The notes under the pieces are model-generated. The model was given only the letters and a program-made list of their open reading frames with translations, did not search any database and was not told where the DNA came from. Positions 36,155 through 48,890 of a stretch of 64,000 nt of DNA are shown here, one piece after another. The DNA is from Camillea tinctor. Lineage: Eukaryota > Ascomycota > Sordariomycetes > Xylariales > Xylariaceae. The stretch's first letter is position 1. Each line of letters opens with the position of its first letter. The stretch is from contig MU394113.1 of assembly GCA_022578605.1 (NCBI GenBank), positions 62,001-126,000 of the forward strand. The letters run 5' to 3'. The translations under genes and the position numbers were made by a program.

Positions 36155-36881
36155 TTGTTCCCTTTCGTTCAGATGACGAACTCAAGCTGCAACATGATAT
36201 TGTACCATAATCTCTGATGCCGTCAATCTACATTGCTTGTGGGAACAGACATCCACGGATCATCTGTAGTAGATCTCATGGCTTCTATTGGTTACGCATC
36301 AACTGTTTGCGAAAAGCTGCATTATGCAATATGGCTCGCGGCAGCACGCTGTGCAATAGCTCTTTCTCGTCTTCGACACCCTCTACACACTGAAGTTCAA
36401 CGAATCTATAGTGTGGCTCGCGTTTCTATTGCCGCTCACTTGAACGTGGCGCTAATATGATGGCTTGGGTTGTGTATTAGCTGTTCGCGATGAGCTGTTC
36501 GCTCGTATTATCCCGTGGACGGCGTTAGGAAAAGAGGCACAGCGACATTTTCCGAACAGGATTTGACAATATGTGGCTAGAGAATGCAGCTCTATTTTCA
36601 GAACTCGGTCCAGGCGGGAACCAATCTCTTCAGTCTCATTTTTTTAGATCGTATCCTTACTCGCTTAAGCGGCTAGCTTGATGATGATCTTCTTCCCCTG
36701 AATGGGTTACACCCAATTGCTGCCGCATCCTTGCATAGGCGTGTTAAGGTACGGGCAAGGATGGGCACTTTTTTTTTCTGTTGCTGAGGACAGCCGTGGG
36801 CCCGTGATGTGCTTTCTACTTTTACGCCGTACGCCGTTATTTACCAAGCCCCATAGTAGTCCGGTTCTGGCATCGTGGTTC

Positions 36882-36888
36882 TATAAAA
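36882..36888 (+). promoter_or_regulatory. TATA box of the multicopper oxidase gene
   Basis: TATAAAA about 83 bp upstream of the ATG at 36971. The spacing is typical of strongly regulated fungal promoters; the role is inferred. Confidence 0.5.
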
Positions 36889-36970
36889 TCATGATCTGCC
36901 CACGCGTGCCCAATTTCCACGGCGTCCCGGCCGAGCTCTTGTGGCAAATGCACTTGTTACCCTATCCAAG

Positions 36971-39067
36971 ATGAAGTGGCCTCTGAGACTGATACCGTCG
37001 CTATGGTTGCAAGTAGGCCTATTGCGGACATGTCTCGCTATAAGCGGCGCCGTCCATGACGATTCGTGGGAACCCGAATACGTTCTCTATGCGACGGCCG
37101 AAGATATCACCATTCACTGTGAACAGCGGTACTCGGTTGTGTTCAATGGCACGTCTCCTGGACCTCCATTGCATCTCACCGAAGGCAAGACAACCTGGGT
37201 CAGAGTCCATAACCATATGCCCGATGCCAACCTCACCGTGGTATGCTTCATTCCCATCTTTGCGCAATGCGGGCGAGCCGTCGGGGACTGACAATTTGAG
37301 CTCTAGCACTGGCACGGGCTGACGATGAGGACGGCTCCGTTCTCTGATGGCACACCCTTGGTCGCGCAATGGCCCATCGCTCCCTTCGAGTACTTTGATT
37401 ACGAGATTCACCCGGAAATCGGTGATGCCGGTACATACTTCTATCATTCACATAACGGGTTTTCTGCCATAACCGCGCATGGTATGCTGTATGTTCAGGA
37501 TGCTGAGGAACCTCCGTACGAATACGATGACGAAATCACGTTAATGCTTGGCGACGTCTACCTAAAGACTGACAAGGTTATTGAGGAGGGCCTCACCAGT
37601 ATTCCGTTCAAATGGTCGGGTGAGCCGGATGCGTTGGTTTTGAACGGTCACACGGGGACTGCATCCTTTGCCAATGCCCCCGACGATTCCTGCACGCCGG
37701 AGATTATCACGGTCCAGCCGGACACGACATACCGACTTCGCTTCCTCAATGGCGGGGCTATAGCCTATATTCAGGTTGCCATCGAGGGCCATTCGGATTT
37801 GACAATCATAAGTGCTGATGGATATTATACGAAACCGGCTGAGACGAATCACATCCAAGTCGGCAGTGGGCAACGGTTCGATGCGCTCCTCACCACCAAA
37901 TCTGTAGAGGAGCTGAGGGGTAGAGATATTTTCTGGATTCGGTATGAAAGCCGTGGAAGGACCACGACTCCCGGAGGATATGCCTTATTGCGGTACGACC
38001 TGAGTAACATCAAGAGTAATGTCACGATCGATGGGAACTTGGCCTCTAATTCGACAGCCAAGGACAAGAACGATGTTGATTCCGGAAGGAGGCCGTTCAA
38101 CCCACCAAGGGAAAACCCCACCATTTCCCCCGTGAAGCTACCGACAGAGGAAGAGTTGCCTCTCTGGCTAGAATATACTCTAGAATCGCTAAGGCCTTCG
38201 GAATTCCCTTCTCTTGCCGATGTGACTCGTACCGTTTATGTCACCGTAAGCCAAGATATCATCAATGGCACCTACACGAACGGTACGGTGACCGGGTCGA
38301 TGGTGTGGGAGTAGGTCGCCTATTCTCCTTTTTGCTGTGATGGATAACTAATCTTTATATAGGCAAAACGATTTAACTTGGACCGAAACCGAAGCTGAAG
38401 AGATGCACTACACGCCGTATTTAATACAGGCGTATCTGAAAGGCATGACGCCCGACTATGAATCGGCGATAGATAATAAAGGCTGGGACCCGACAACCAG
38501 GGCTTTCCCGGCTAACGTTGGCGAGGTCTTGGACATTGTCTGGCTGAGTAATTCAGGTCCGACAGGAGGTTTCGAGTTTCATCCAATGCACGCGCACGGC
38601 GAACATTATTACGACCTGGGCTCCGGACCAGGGACGTATAACGCCGAGGCTAACGAAAAGCACTTCTTGAACTACACGCCAGCCAAGCGCGACACTACAA
38701 TGCTTAGCCGATATGCTACCAAGGCACAGGCGAACACGACCTCGGGTTGGAGGGCCTGGCGTATCAGAGTCACGGAGGACAACGTTGGTGCTTGGATGAT
38801 GCACTGTCACATCTTGCAGCACATGGTCATGGGTAAGTCAACGCCACGTTTTGCGACCCGAGTATCACCGCGTCTGCTATTTGCTTTTTTTCCGTGGAGC
38901 TAACCTTGCACGACACAGGCATGCAAACTGTTTGGGTGTTTGGTGACGCAGCGTCAATCCTGAGGGAGATTCCCGAACCATATATCAATGGTTACTTACA
39001 ATTCGGAGGTAGTGCTTATGGGAACGATACTTATGATCCACTCGTCGTTACTTATTTCGACGATTGA
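36971..39067 (+). CDS. Secreted ascorbate-oxidase-type multicopper oxidase
   Basis: Four exons, 36971-37240, 37307-38310, 38363-38832 and 38919-39067, giving 630 aa. The N-terminus MKWPLRLIPSLWLQVGLL is a signal peptide. All copper motifs are present: HWHG (91-94, created by splicing intron 1), YHSH (H137, H139), HPMHAHGE (H498, H501, H503) and HCHILQHMVMGM (H572, C573, H574, H578; axial position Met). Three cupredoxin domains are implied and several N-glycosylation sites are seen. Family knowledge: fungal ascomycete MCOs of this type oxidise phenols, pigment precursors or ascorbate with four-electron reduction of O2; some act in polyketide pigment clusters. Its nearest neighbours are a PaxM-like monooxygenase and a Zn2Cys6 regulator, suggesting work on a secondary metabolite. 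The substrate is unknown. Confidence 0.94.
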
Positions 39068-40499
39068 TGAATTTAAGGTAGAAGGCTGATAAATCTTGTC
39101 GTTTACCATACAAATGAGTCGAGCGTGTTCGTCTATGGGTATGTGAGGTTGGCGGCTGGCTTGACATAAAGTCTTTTTTTCTGGTATCTGGGTATATTTG
39201 CTCGCATGATTCTAGAATGCAAATAGAGGATACAATAGGGACATCCTTCAACATGTATTAGTTATAATCATTATTCAATGCTGATAAGGGCTTATGAATC
39301 CAAAGTTCGGATGGCATATGTGCTCTACCAGTGACAATGATCATTGCTCACCGCGCTAGAGCCTCTTTCGTATAAAGGGGGATGTTTGTATATCACCGCT
39401 TCCAAACACTATTTTTCACCCTATTGTTATTTGATAATATAATCTTTGGGTAGCACTCTCGGAGCTATCGGGTCATACTCACCTAAACATATTCAACACA
39501 AACATTCACACCCTTACATTCCTCTACTCCCTTTAACAAACGCGGGCATAGACCAAGTTAGTGTGCTTCAAACTTAGTATGTTTGAGTTGTGCAATGGTG
39601 TGGTGTTATTGTTATACCGTGTCCCACGTACGGTTTCTTATAGAAAATCAGTTGCTTCTGCCATATGGAGCACCCCTTTGTAGAGTCGGTTTAGTGCTAC
39701 TAGCAACCGCATAGCCGAACTAATAGACAGAGACTCGAATTAGACTTTCCCGACCAAGATAAAGGGCGTCTACTCATCATATTAAGTATGTAATCGCCGA
39801 CCCTTCCCAGAAGAGTAGGTTGGTGATAGGGGAGGGAGCGTGACTCTTTAGATAAGTACATCAATTTCTACATGAGACCTCGAATCAAGATAGCGATAGC
39901 TCCTTGGGCGCAAAATATTGCATACCAAATTTTCATTGAGTAAGACACATTTTCTAGAAGCTTTAAGCTTTCTACCTGTGCTTGATAATAATGTCTTATA
40001 ATAACATCTACTGTTGCACTTATTGAAAGGAAAGTGGAAGCAGGGAACTTATGGGAATAGTCATTGGCTAGGTACTCGTCAAAAAGAATAAACTTAATGG
40101 TCATTCTATACGATACCAACGCAGGAACAGCACGATGTAACGCTACTGCGAAGTCGCATACCGCATATATGCGTCTGTCTGCACAAAAGAATAAGAGACG
40201 CAGACTATGCAGAAACAAGGATTAGCACTTCCGGATCGGGGACCACGAAAGGCGTCAGCAATGGCGTGATACGATATCAGCTCAGGGCCAAGGGTTAATG
40301 GACCAAAAGAGGAGAACGAAGCGTATTTTGGGTCTTAGCCCTATCAGTGCTTCGTTATCGGCTGCAGTCAGACGGCTTCGTTCTCTCGTTCCAACAACAG
40401 CCTGTTGCTGTACCAGATGATGTGAAGGGGCATTTCATCGGTAGCATCATTGCCTGGTCCTGACACTCGCTGCACTCCCTAGAACTTTTCATTAGTACT
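39068..40499. other. Spacer between the MCO and the FAD monooxygenase
   Basis: AT-rich, no supported gene. A 116-codon minus-strand frame at 39868-40218 has no recognisable domain. It probably contains the MCO 3' flank and the monooxygenase promoter. Confidence 0.55.
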
Positions 40500-42074
40500 A
40501 TGGCGGACGGTACCGGAAACTTCAAGGTCATAATTGCCGGTGGTAGCATTGTTGGGCTTGCCCTGGCTAACGCGTTGGACCGCGCCGGAATTGATTTCAT
40601 CGTGTTGGAAAAACGCGAGATTGCGCCGCATCTCGGCGCGTCTATCTCAATGCTGTGCCATAATTCGAGAGTGTACGAGCAGCTTGGACTAGTAGATGTT
40701 ATCAATAATGCCACCGTGCCGCTCGTCGACCGCCATCATTTCAACAAGGACGGATACATGTTTGAGGATGGCGGTGTGTTGAAGGGAATAGGGGATAAGA
40801 CAAAGAGGTATTTCCGATTCATGGAAAGGCGGTTTTACCTGGAAACTTTATATAACAACCTCCGAGATAAGTCGAAAGTTCATGCCAATGTTGGCGTGAA
40901 ATCCTTTATTCAAAGGGATGATGGTGTTACCGTCATCACGGATAATGGAGAGAGGTTTGAGGGCAGCAGTATGTTTATTCCTATTTAGCATCAAATTGCA
41001 AGTTGCAAAGGATTTGAGAGATCTATCCATTTTTGAAAATGTTATGAGGTGGAATTGGATAGACTAGTAAGAGTCATGGGGCTGTCTACTAACTCACGTT
41101 TGCGGATAGTACTTGTTGGAGCAGATGGAGTTCACAGCACAGTCAGGCGGATCATGGCCCAAAATGTGGCAGAGATGGACCCAGAGCGAGCTCATAATCT
41201 GATAAGTCGTGAGTTGGATGATGCTGGACAAGATCTATTGGTTTGCGACGTTGCTAACATGTGACGAGGTTAGCGTTTTGGGCGAACTACAGATCCATCT
41301 TTGGCACATCCAGGAATCTCAACAGGCGCACACAGGGACTTTTTATGCCAAACGGCATGGTCCACGTTGCATATCACAGAGGCTTTTCAGGCGTTTCAGC
41401 CACAGGGGTGGACGGACTGGTTTTCTGGTTCCTTTTTGTGAAAGAGGACGCCCCTTCACGAACCCCGGACTGCCCACGATATGATGACAGGGATGCGGAG
41501 AGAACAATCGAAAAATACGGGCTTTTCAACCTTGGGCCGGATTACACGTTCCGTGATTTATGGGATAGTAAGGTCAAGGCAGCCATGTTCCCAATGGAGG
41601 AGGGTGTAGTTCAAGGCCCTTGGAATAACGGGGGAAGGGTTGTGTTAATAGGTGATTCCACAATGAAGGTATGTGTTCTTTTTACCCTGTCAGTTTGCCG
41701 ATCGAAGACTAGAGCAAATAACACGAAAGCCGGCATAGTCGACCGTTAACCCGGGTCTTGGAGGCAACACCAACATTGAAGGCGTCTGTTACTTTGCGAA
41801 CGAGCTAGTACAACTTCTGGCGCAGTCCCCTAAACCGGCCAACGACGAGATAAAGGAAATGTTTGATAAGTACGAGAAAAAGCAACGGCCTCATGCTGAA
41901 CTTTGTGTCAAAGTGTCTGGATTTCAGACACGCTACGAGGCAATGGAGACATGGTGGACGAGGCTGCTTATACACATAATGCGCTGGCTTCCTAATAACT
42001 TGATGTCTACCCTTCTCGCAAAGCATTTTGCGTCCGCCCCTTTATTGAACTTCTTACCAGATCCCGAAGTTTAG
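40500..42074 (+). CDS. PaxM-like FAD-dependent monooxygenase
   Basis: Four exons, 40500-40968, 41110-41208, 41274-41668 and 41739-42074, giving 432 aa. The N-terminal Rossmann segment is FKVIIAGGSIVGLALANALDRAG...VLEKR. RFMERRFYLETLYNNL is typical of the PaxM group, ILVGADGVHSTVRRIM (formed across intron 1) is the DG motif, and GRVVLIGDSTMK plus VNPGLGGNTNIEG across intron 3 is the second FAD-binding GD region. The usual GDAAHxMxP wording is changed to GDSTMKSTVNP. The membrane-proximal C-terminus is short. Family knowledge: such flavoenzymes epoxidise prenyl chains or hydroxylate aromatic or meroterpenoid intermediates. No prenyltransferase or terpene cyclase is present in the window, so its substrate is open. 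Confidence 0.9.
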
Positions 42075-43660
42075 GTTTATTATATAGAAGAATCGATGAA
42101 TCTATGCTCAGAAGATCACGCATCGAGGGTGAACTGTTCAAAGTAACATTTCCACAAGCAAATGGCTGAATATATAATGATAGGTTAGATAAAGATATAC
42201 CAGACAATGGGGGGTACTCTTGGAGAAGAGGTTAAAATACCTTAATGGTTCAAGGGTCCATAGATATAAATATAAGAATCTATCCAAGTAGCTTGATAGT
42301 ATGCACCCATGCTTGGAATACGCATCCAGAAAGGAGTCCTCATTGATGAAGAATCCTTTGACGAGTGCTCTTATCTTACAACAACCATGTATGTATAGTC
42401 CTGCTTCTCTTATAACTAACCCTTATCTATACTAAAAGAAGCCGTCTATGCTAGCTCTACAGTGGGCGTATTTTTAATCCACGCTGATAGACATAATAAC
42501 CTTACTAGTTGCATAGCACTTTATCCTATTAAGCTGCTTCTCCGAGAAGCGCGTCGAAAATTCGAGGACATCTTTCCAAGCACCCGGGTGACGTGGTAAC
42601 ACAATAATGTCTCAGCACCACGAGGCGTATGAGCTACTATCACCGTATGTGCGCTTGTTCGAGGAAAGCCTTTGTGGCAATTAATAGTAATACTGAGTGT
42701 AGCTTGATGTAGCTACCAACAGATGCTGCACCTCTCTCTTATTGTTTCACAACCGGGGGCTATACTGCCAAGAGTTCGGTTGGACCCGACGACATGCATA
42801 TAAGACAATGTCCAATGAATATCGATGGTAGCCTACTGCAAGCTCGTATGGATAGTAAATACCTAACCTAACCCTCTCCGCCGAATCGGGAAGGAGGCGC
42901 AAGCTTGTCTGAGAACCCTTCAAGTTCGGTTCACATGTTCACCGGGATCTCTCCACCTAGACAAGGCGCCACCGCTCTAATGCAGACTCTCTCCTTCTCC
43001 CAGATCACCGGTTTTCTGAAGTGGGACTTTCATGCTAGACTCTTAGGGGAGCCCTCCTAAACTGGCTGAGGCATGTTTCGAAAACGCCATTCGTAGTTCG
43101 TTCGTACTTGTATAATCAAAGACGCACTCGTGTAAGACTTCAGGAGTGTAGTGACGGAATATATAGGACTAGCATTATTCGTTACCCAGTATGATAAGGT
43201 CGTGTTTTCAGCTAGGCTTACTATGTTGAATATATAAAGTAAAAAGTCATTATATGTTCATCTAATGATATCAAAAATGGTCTCAAGCTATGTATTAATA
43301 CTAGAATATCAACACAATCTTTGCATCTTTGCATTCTATTGTGTATAAAGTGCCTAGGTCTAAAGGTCGAGTGTTCGCTGTATGCTCTAATCCCATAGCC
43401 CCCTATTTCTTTATAAATTCCAATATCCATAGAACATAAGGATCATTTCCAGTTATTCCTGTAACTTAATTTCCTTCCTATAGATTTAAGACTGGTCAAG
43501 CAACCCAGAACCAAGTCTGATATGCCCCATTTCCAAAACTCAAGGTTGTGCGAAAGCACAGCCCTTTGATATGGCTCCTCCCACGCCATTTCATCTTTTA
43601 TCCTAAATAAATTCATTTCTGCGTAAGACACTCCTTACGGCAATATGAACTAATTGATAC
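42075..43660. other. 1.6-kb spacer, convergent 3' ends
   Basis: The FAD monooxygenase and the Zn2Cys6 regulator converge on this stretch. A 62-codon minus-strand frame at 43443-43631 lies just beyond the regulator stop and shows no domain. Nothing else is seen. Confidence 0.55.
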
Positions 43661-45028
43661 TCAACACCGAATTGGGAGTATACTAGCGAGTGTTTTCTTG
43701 GCTGCTGCAAGCCTTCTTGCCATTGTATCAGACTTCAACGTGCGTGAAACATCGACTAATTGTTTGACAAGACGGTCGAGTTCATGAAGCTGATGTTCTA
43801 AAAGCCCCCGCATCACGACCTGGTACTCGTCCAAAGAATCTACTTTGTAGCTCCGAAACGTGTCGGAATTTTCGAGCTTAGCGAATCTGTCCCGCACGAC
43901 ACTATCTGAAATCCCAACGGCGTTTAGCGCGATTGGCACGCGACGGCATAGTCGAGCTAGCTTTGCTGCCAGAAATGTGAGGATAGTCATGTTCTCGACC
44001 GAACCGGCACATCTGAAGCACTGTAGCATTGCTCGCATATAGCGTAGAGCCTCTTTGTGCGTAGCGAGAACTAAGTCTGGCATCTCTTCTAACGCATTTG
44101 ATGATTCATCCCCAAGCAAGCCCTCCACCTCGTCCATAATGAGGATGACATGTTGGAGACATTCACAAGAATCTGACGACTCTGTGGATGATAGGAACGA
44201 CGATACAGGGCTTGAATCGACTATCATCCTAGAGCTCGTTTCCGTAGTAGATTGTGGGTAAAGTGATTTCTGATCCGCCGTATCAATTGGGTCTTGATGG
44301 ATAAAATTCCCAAAGTCATCAGGGACCGAAGCCAAATCTAAGAGGGGTAGCGAGGTTGATTCTGAGAAGTCCAGGGGGTCAAGTTGGTCCGAAACGTCAA
44401 GGCTACTTGAGTTTCCCGCAAGTAGCATCATGTCAGAATTGGTATAGCTATCGTCTGGTCCAACAAAAAAGCTGTCGAGGTTGAAAGGCAAAGGTGTCGC
44501 TCCTTCAATGGGACTGAAATCCCTCGTTGGGATTGAAGCAGGGGAAAAGGATGATGGCGATGATGACGCCGTTGTCATAGGGCTATCAGTATATGGATTA
44601 GGTGTTGTTGGTACTAACGGCGGTGGTGTTGAGGGATTCGACGGCAGGTATGACTTTTCCGTGCTCATCGGGCTGACTGCTAGGCTATCTAGATGGCCAT
44701 CGATCTTCGGCAATCTATCTTCAACACGTCTTTTGGTGGTAGTACGTTTTCGATGTTGCTTCTTCTCTGGCATTGTGGGTTTCCGCTCTTGCTCATCGGG
44801 CTTACGGTTATTGACTCCACGTTGACCTCGAGCTGATGGCACATAGACGCATTCTTTTGACAATGCCCTACATCGCTGACAACCGGATCTTTCGCCTGTA
44901 CACTTCAGCTTTTTAGCCCGACAATGACCACATGCTTGCGGACAAACCGTCTTCCCCGTGCCGGGGTCGAAGGTTCGTTTCCGCTCGGATAGTGATCCAT
45001 TGGCCTTGAATGTCCAGCTGTTGAACAT
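43661..45028 (-). CDS. Zn2Cys6 transcription factor, AflR-like layout
   Basis: Single 455-aa frame. The binuclear zinc cluster has C33, C36, C43, C50, C53 and C60 with spacing C-x2-C-x6-C-x6-C-x2-C-x6-C (CGHCRAKKLKC...CQRC). A basic linker follows (KKQHRKRTTTKRR). The middle is Ser/Pro/Thr- and Asp-rich, suggesting activation segments. The C-terminal ~150 residues (ECLQHVILIMDEVEGLL, then RAMLQCFRCAGSVENMTILTFLAAKLARLCRR) resemble the C-terminal region of AflR-type regulators of secondary metabolism rather than the Fungal_trans domain. No intron is needed. It lies between the MCO/FMO pair and the P450-DLH group and is the only regulator of this kind in the window, so it is the natural candidate to control them. 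That link is inference. Confidence 0.9.
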   Translation of the reverse strand: MFNSWTFKANGSLSERKRTFDPGTGKTVCPQACGHCRAKKLKCTGERSGCQRCRALSKECVYVPSARGQRGVNNRKPDEQERKPTMPEKKQHRKRTTTKRRVEDRLPKIDGHLDSLAVSPMSTEKSYLPSNPSTPPPLVPTTPNPYTDSPMTTASSSPSSFSPASIPTRDFSPIEGATPLPFNLDSFFVGPDDSYTNSDMMLLAGNSSSLDVSDQLDPLDFSESTSLPLLDLASVPDDFGNFIHQDPIDTADQKSLYPQSTTETSSRMIVDSSPVSSFLSSTESSDSCECLQHVILIMDEVEGLLGDESSNALEEMPDLVLATHKEALRYMRAMLQCFRCAGSVENMTILTFLAAKLARLCRRVPIALNAVGISDSVVRDRFAKLENSDTFRSYKVDSLDEYQVVMRGLLEHQLHELDRLVKQLVDVSRTLKSDTMARRLAAAKKTLASILPIRC

Positions 45029-48000
45029 TGTTGAATGAGGTCGAAAAGTGCTGAAAAGTTTGAGTTTCTGAAATGTTGGAAGGCAAAGTAGTGGGCTAAT
45101 ACTATGTATACTAGTCCCACGAGTTGATGCAGGGTCTAAATATGTTAACTAGAAATCCAGGCTGTTGGTGCACTCTGCATATATGAGGTAATTCACCCAA
45201 TGGGATACCGGGCTATGCTGACTATGAACCATAGTAGAAAGTCAACACACGTGTGTTCCGTCTATCCATTTGACTGTGTTGCACGGCAGCGATCCCCACC
45301 ACAGCTTACAGCTTCGATAGGAAATGGAACTTACTATATGTAACTTATAGCCTCGCTAATATTGGCCCTGTTTCCGGCCTATGGCATCGTACGGCTTGAG
45401 CGAATCGAAACGGAATTATGTAAGATGACGATCAATGAGCATTGGCTTTTGATATAAACTTAGGTACCTAGGTAAATACTACGTTTCGGTGTGTTCAGTC
45501 TCTAATTCTCCGAATACAAGCTAGGGATGTATATACAGCATAGCCTGTTGTCGAGATTTGTATAACAGCGCTGTTTGCGTATGTCGACTCGATAACCTTC
45601 TAGTGAGTAGGTGTTAGTCTAGATAATATCTCAAAAGGAATACAAAATAAGATAAACTTGCTATTTTCTATAGGTTCAAATTCTTACCGCCAAGCACATA
45701 CCTATATGTCGCTAACTTATACCTATCCGGTAATCTGAATAAGTACTTATCTTAGGTAGTCTGAAAAAGGAACAAAAAAAGAAGAGGAAAGTCGAGGCTT
45801 ATCACAACAGTTTCGAGAGTAAGCCTAAGGTCTCCCGGTATGCAAAATAGTTTCCAATTAAACCAACGACTTGTGTATATTAACATTAATTTTGCCGTAC
45901 TGCGTATTCACCACATATATGCTATTATCCTTGATGTCTGTATCTTTCTGGTTATCCAACGTACAGTCTAGACATCATGGTCTTAATGACGAAGTTCATG
46001 CTACATGTAGCCTTACATCCTTCACGGCATACCCTGCTGACCCCGCTTACTTGAATTCCTTATTCGGTAATCCTCCTCAAGAAAATCCTTGGGCGCTCCG
46101 TAATTCGCTCTTATCTACTCCATAAAGTTATACCGACAAGCTGGTTCAGGTAGGGATTTGGATGGCGGAGTAACTGGGTGGCCTGATTTTCAGCTAATAG
46201 TCTGAAAGTGTTACTATATACTTCGACTGAATAAGTGTTATTTCGGTGAGCCTATAGCACGCCGCACTTACTTTACTCCCGCCTTTTGGTCAGGCAGCAC
46301 CAAGGCAGGCTTAGGGAACGACCCTAACCTAGTAAACTATTGGAGTTTTATTTTCAGACCCCACGTAGATACCAGGAACTGGGAGATCGATCTGACCCCT
46401 ATTATTCGTTAACTTCTCAATACGTCTTTGCCTACTGAGGCTGATGTCCATGTGATCCGACAGTGTGGTTAGTCATTCTTGACCCCTATGATTTCAGCTC
46501 ACTCATCCAACGCTCGCAGCATGGATAAGTGACAAATTGCAAGGGTCAAAAGGTGTCAAGCTGCTGCTGAGTATTGTGGCTATGTGTTAGATGTTCTGTG
46601 GAAGGCAACATCGAGATAAACTCACCATACTAAACCAGAATACCAATTCGGCCCTTCAAAGTAGAGGCGCAAGTTAGGTGCTGCTTTTGAAAGTCTTTGC
46701 GAGTCCTGCCATTGATTTTTACTGGTATGCTCTTCTCCATTTCTGGTAGGTTATTCTAAATTGGGAATGCTCCCCCACCAGCTATGTATTGCGGGGATGA
46801 CGAGAAAAAGATCGTTGCGCATTGGGAGTTATTAGCTATACTGAAAAAAAAAAAAAGAATATCAAAAGAACATAGAACAAAAACCATATATTCGAGTGGT
46901 TTGCCGTAGGTTAAAATGGGTGGGGTGTATCACATGCATGTGTCGACCTTTGCGGAGCGAACTCACGCAAGTTTCAGAGAACATTTGCAGATACTTGTAC
47001 TATGACGAGGTTTAAATACACCAGGCCTAGGCCGAATGCATTTAGGAAAGTGTCCGAGGAGCCACATAATGAGATGCTCTGACAGTGCTGATCAGTAGTG
47101 TGCCCGAGCAACTGTCGGTCATTACCTCTTCGAGGAGAAATTTGCTGAAGTAATTCTAACCAATTCAATTATACATGTGTAATAAATATTAAGGCAACTT
47201 ACGAAAATCAGAACTATTTTAACCTAAGTTCTTACATATCGAAGAACGACGCAGTCTTGATAAAGTAGCGGTATGAGCACTATAGGCGTGACAGTAATCG
47301 CCCTAGCCGATGCAAAATCTATCCATTGCTTCCATCAAGATAATCCTTACCGAAAATCACCAACTAACATTCGTTAGCACGGAGGCGAAATCTAAGCCTA
47401 GGCCACCTAATAGTCCAAAAATATCGCAATGTCTAGATTTCTTATACGATTATTGCTTATAAAATACATATTACATTCTTAAAAGTCCTAGACAACACAG
47501 TTTACTCTCTCAGTCTTTGGGTTTCCGTTCAGATGATGATATAAGAAGCGGTACAAAAAGGAGTCAATTTGATATCTTTTACTACGCGAAAATGATCCTA
47601 TGATGAGCGGTTTGATATGGTACCTGGCTTGGTTTCTCTAAGAAATATATCATCCTATCCCTCGCGTCTCCCCATTATTCCTTCTACCAAAGACCGAATT
47701 CGGTATTTCCAAATTCCTTTAAATGTAAGACCTCGTGTCACGAAGTGTCTAGTTGTAGGGAAATTCAAGTTAACTAGCATAATACTACGAAGGAGGCTAA
47801 AACGCTATCTATACATGGTACTATTGCTTATACCTAACACTATTTCCTTTACTTAGTAGAGAGTACGTCTTGGTGTTTACTGTATGATCCAGCTCACTGC
47901 TCTTAGAATCTAGGCTGATACGTGAGTATTGCAATAACAACAGTGCTCGGATTGTTACAATCTCTGTTCATCTTTAGAAGGTCCTTCATTGAAGTAGAAC

Positions 48001-48890
48001 TATTAGAGCATTTAGCCTTCGGGAATATAAGCTTCAGCAAAGTCACGAACCCCTCGTTTATCAACGTCTTGTCTTCGCATTCATCTGTACTCTACTTGAG
48101 GCATTCTAAATTATCCTAGAAACATTATAGACACTATGAACCCCAAGTTACACAATATTACTATGACGGCCGGGTTTCCTTGAAGAAGTAATTCCGTGTC
48201 AGATAACTAAATGATTATTCGCCAGTCACATACGAAAGCTGGAGTTAAATTATGCTACTCGTGATTAGATAAAAGTCATAAATCACAACAATAACCCTCG
48301 TGAAGTCTCAAAATGGCATATGATACTTGGTTGTGTCATAAGATGTCTCGGAAGGACAACCGGCATTGTTATTTCGCGTGAAACCAAAACTATAATCACT
48401 CGTGACACCCCGTTGTCTAGAGACAAATAGCGTTCTGTGTCCCTCAAAGGGTACGTAGTACCCTGTGGTATCATGTCTTACATAGTAGCTCTAATACACG
48501 AATCTGATATTCATGACAAACATAACTTTTGCTTATCTCTCTCAATAATGGACTCATCAACCCTCTACACTAATATCGACGCATTTAATACTCTTCATTA
48601 TGTATGTCATATTAGCTGAAAACCATCCAGTACTAGCTGACAAAAGAAGTGGGTTAGTTGAGGTACCGATGCCGGATCAGTATCGATGCCCTAAATACGT
48701 CCAATAATAGATCTCTAATAATTACGGTCTTTTCACAGAGTCGTCAGGTCTTCCAACATCATATTAACAGCGTCGAAATATCGTGACTCAGACTCGCATA
48801 CCTGCTTCGGTCCAATCTAGGCCCAAGGGAATAACATTCATAGCCGATTAAAAAACACACAGGAGTTTATTAAACTTACCATATCTAGAT
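45029..48890. other. 3.9-kb gene-free AT-rich region
   Basis: No frame with a recognisable domain. Stop codons are dense in all frames apart from short ORFs (45871-46125, 46974-47168, 47617-47856). TAGGTACCTAGGTA lies at 45461-45474. It could be a degraded insertion, but no terminal repeats or transposase or reverse-transcriptase motif is seen. Confidence 0.55.

Larger units (their letters stand above)
34371..36970. other. 2.6-kb spacer before the multicopper oxidase
   Basis: No supported gene. A T23 run lies at 35915-35937 and an alternating GT/GC tract at about 36112-36154. Overlapping frames on both strands at 35559-36210 (longest 184 codons plus, 168 codons minus) run through these tracts, so they are judged artefactual or decayed. 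Confidence 0.55.

Noticed and set aside
35559..36210. Overlapping ORFs of 147-184 codons on plus and 168 codons on minus strand
   Set aside because: They run through a T23 run and a GT/GC microsatellite, are mutually exclusive, and contain no recognisable domain.
43443..43631. 62-codon frame as a possible extra exon of the Zn2Cys6 gene
   Set aside because: The regulator has its own stop before it and no splice signals link the two.
45871..46125. 84-codon frame in the AT-rich gap
   Set aside because: No recognisable domain and no neighbouring exons in phase.
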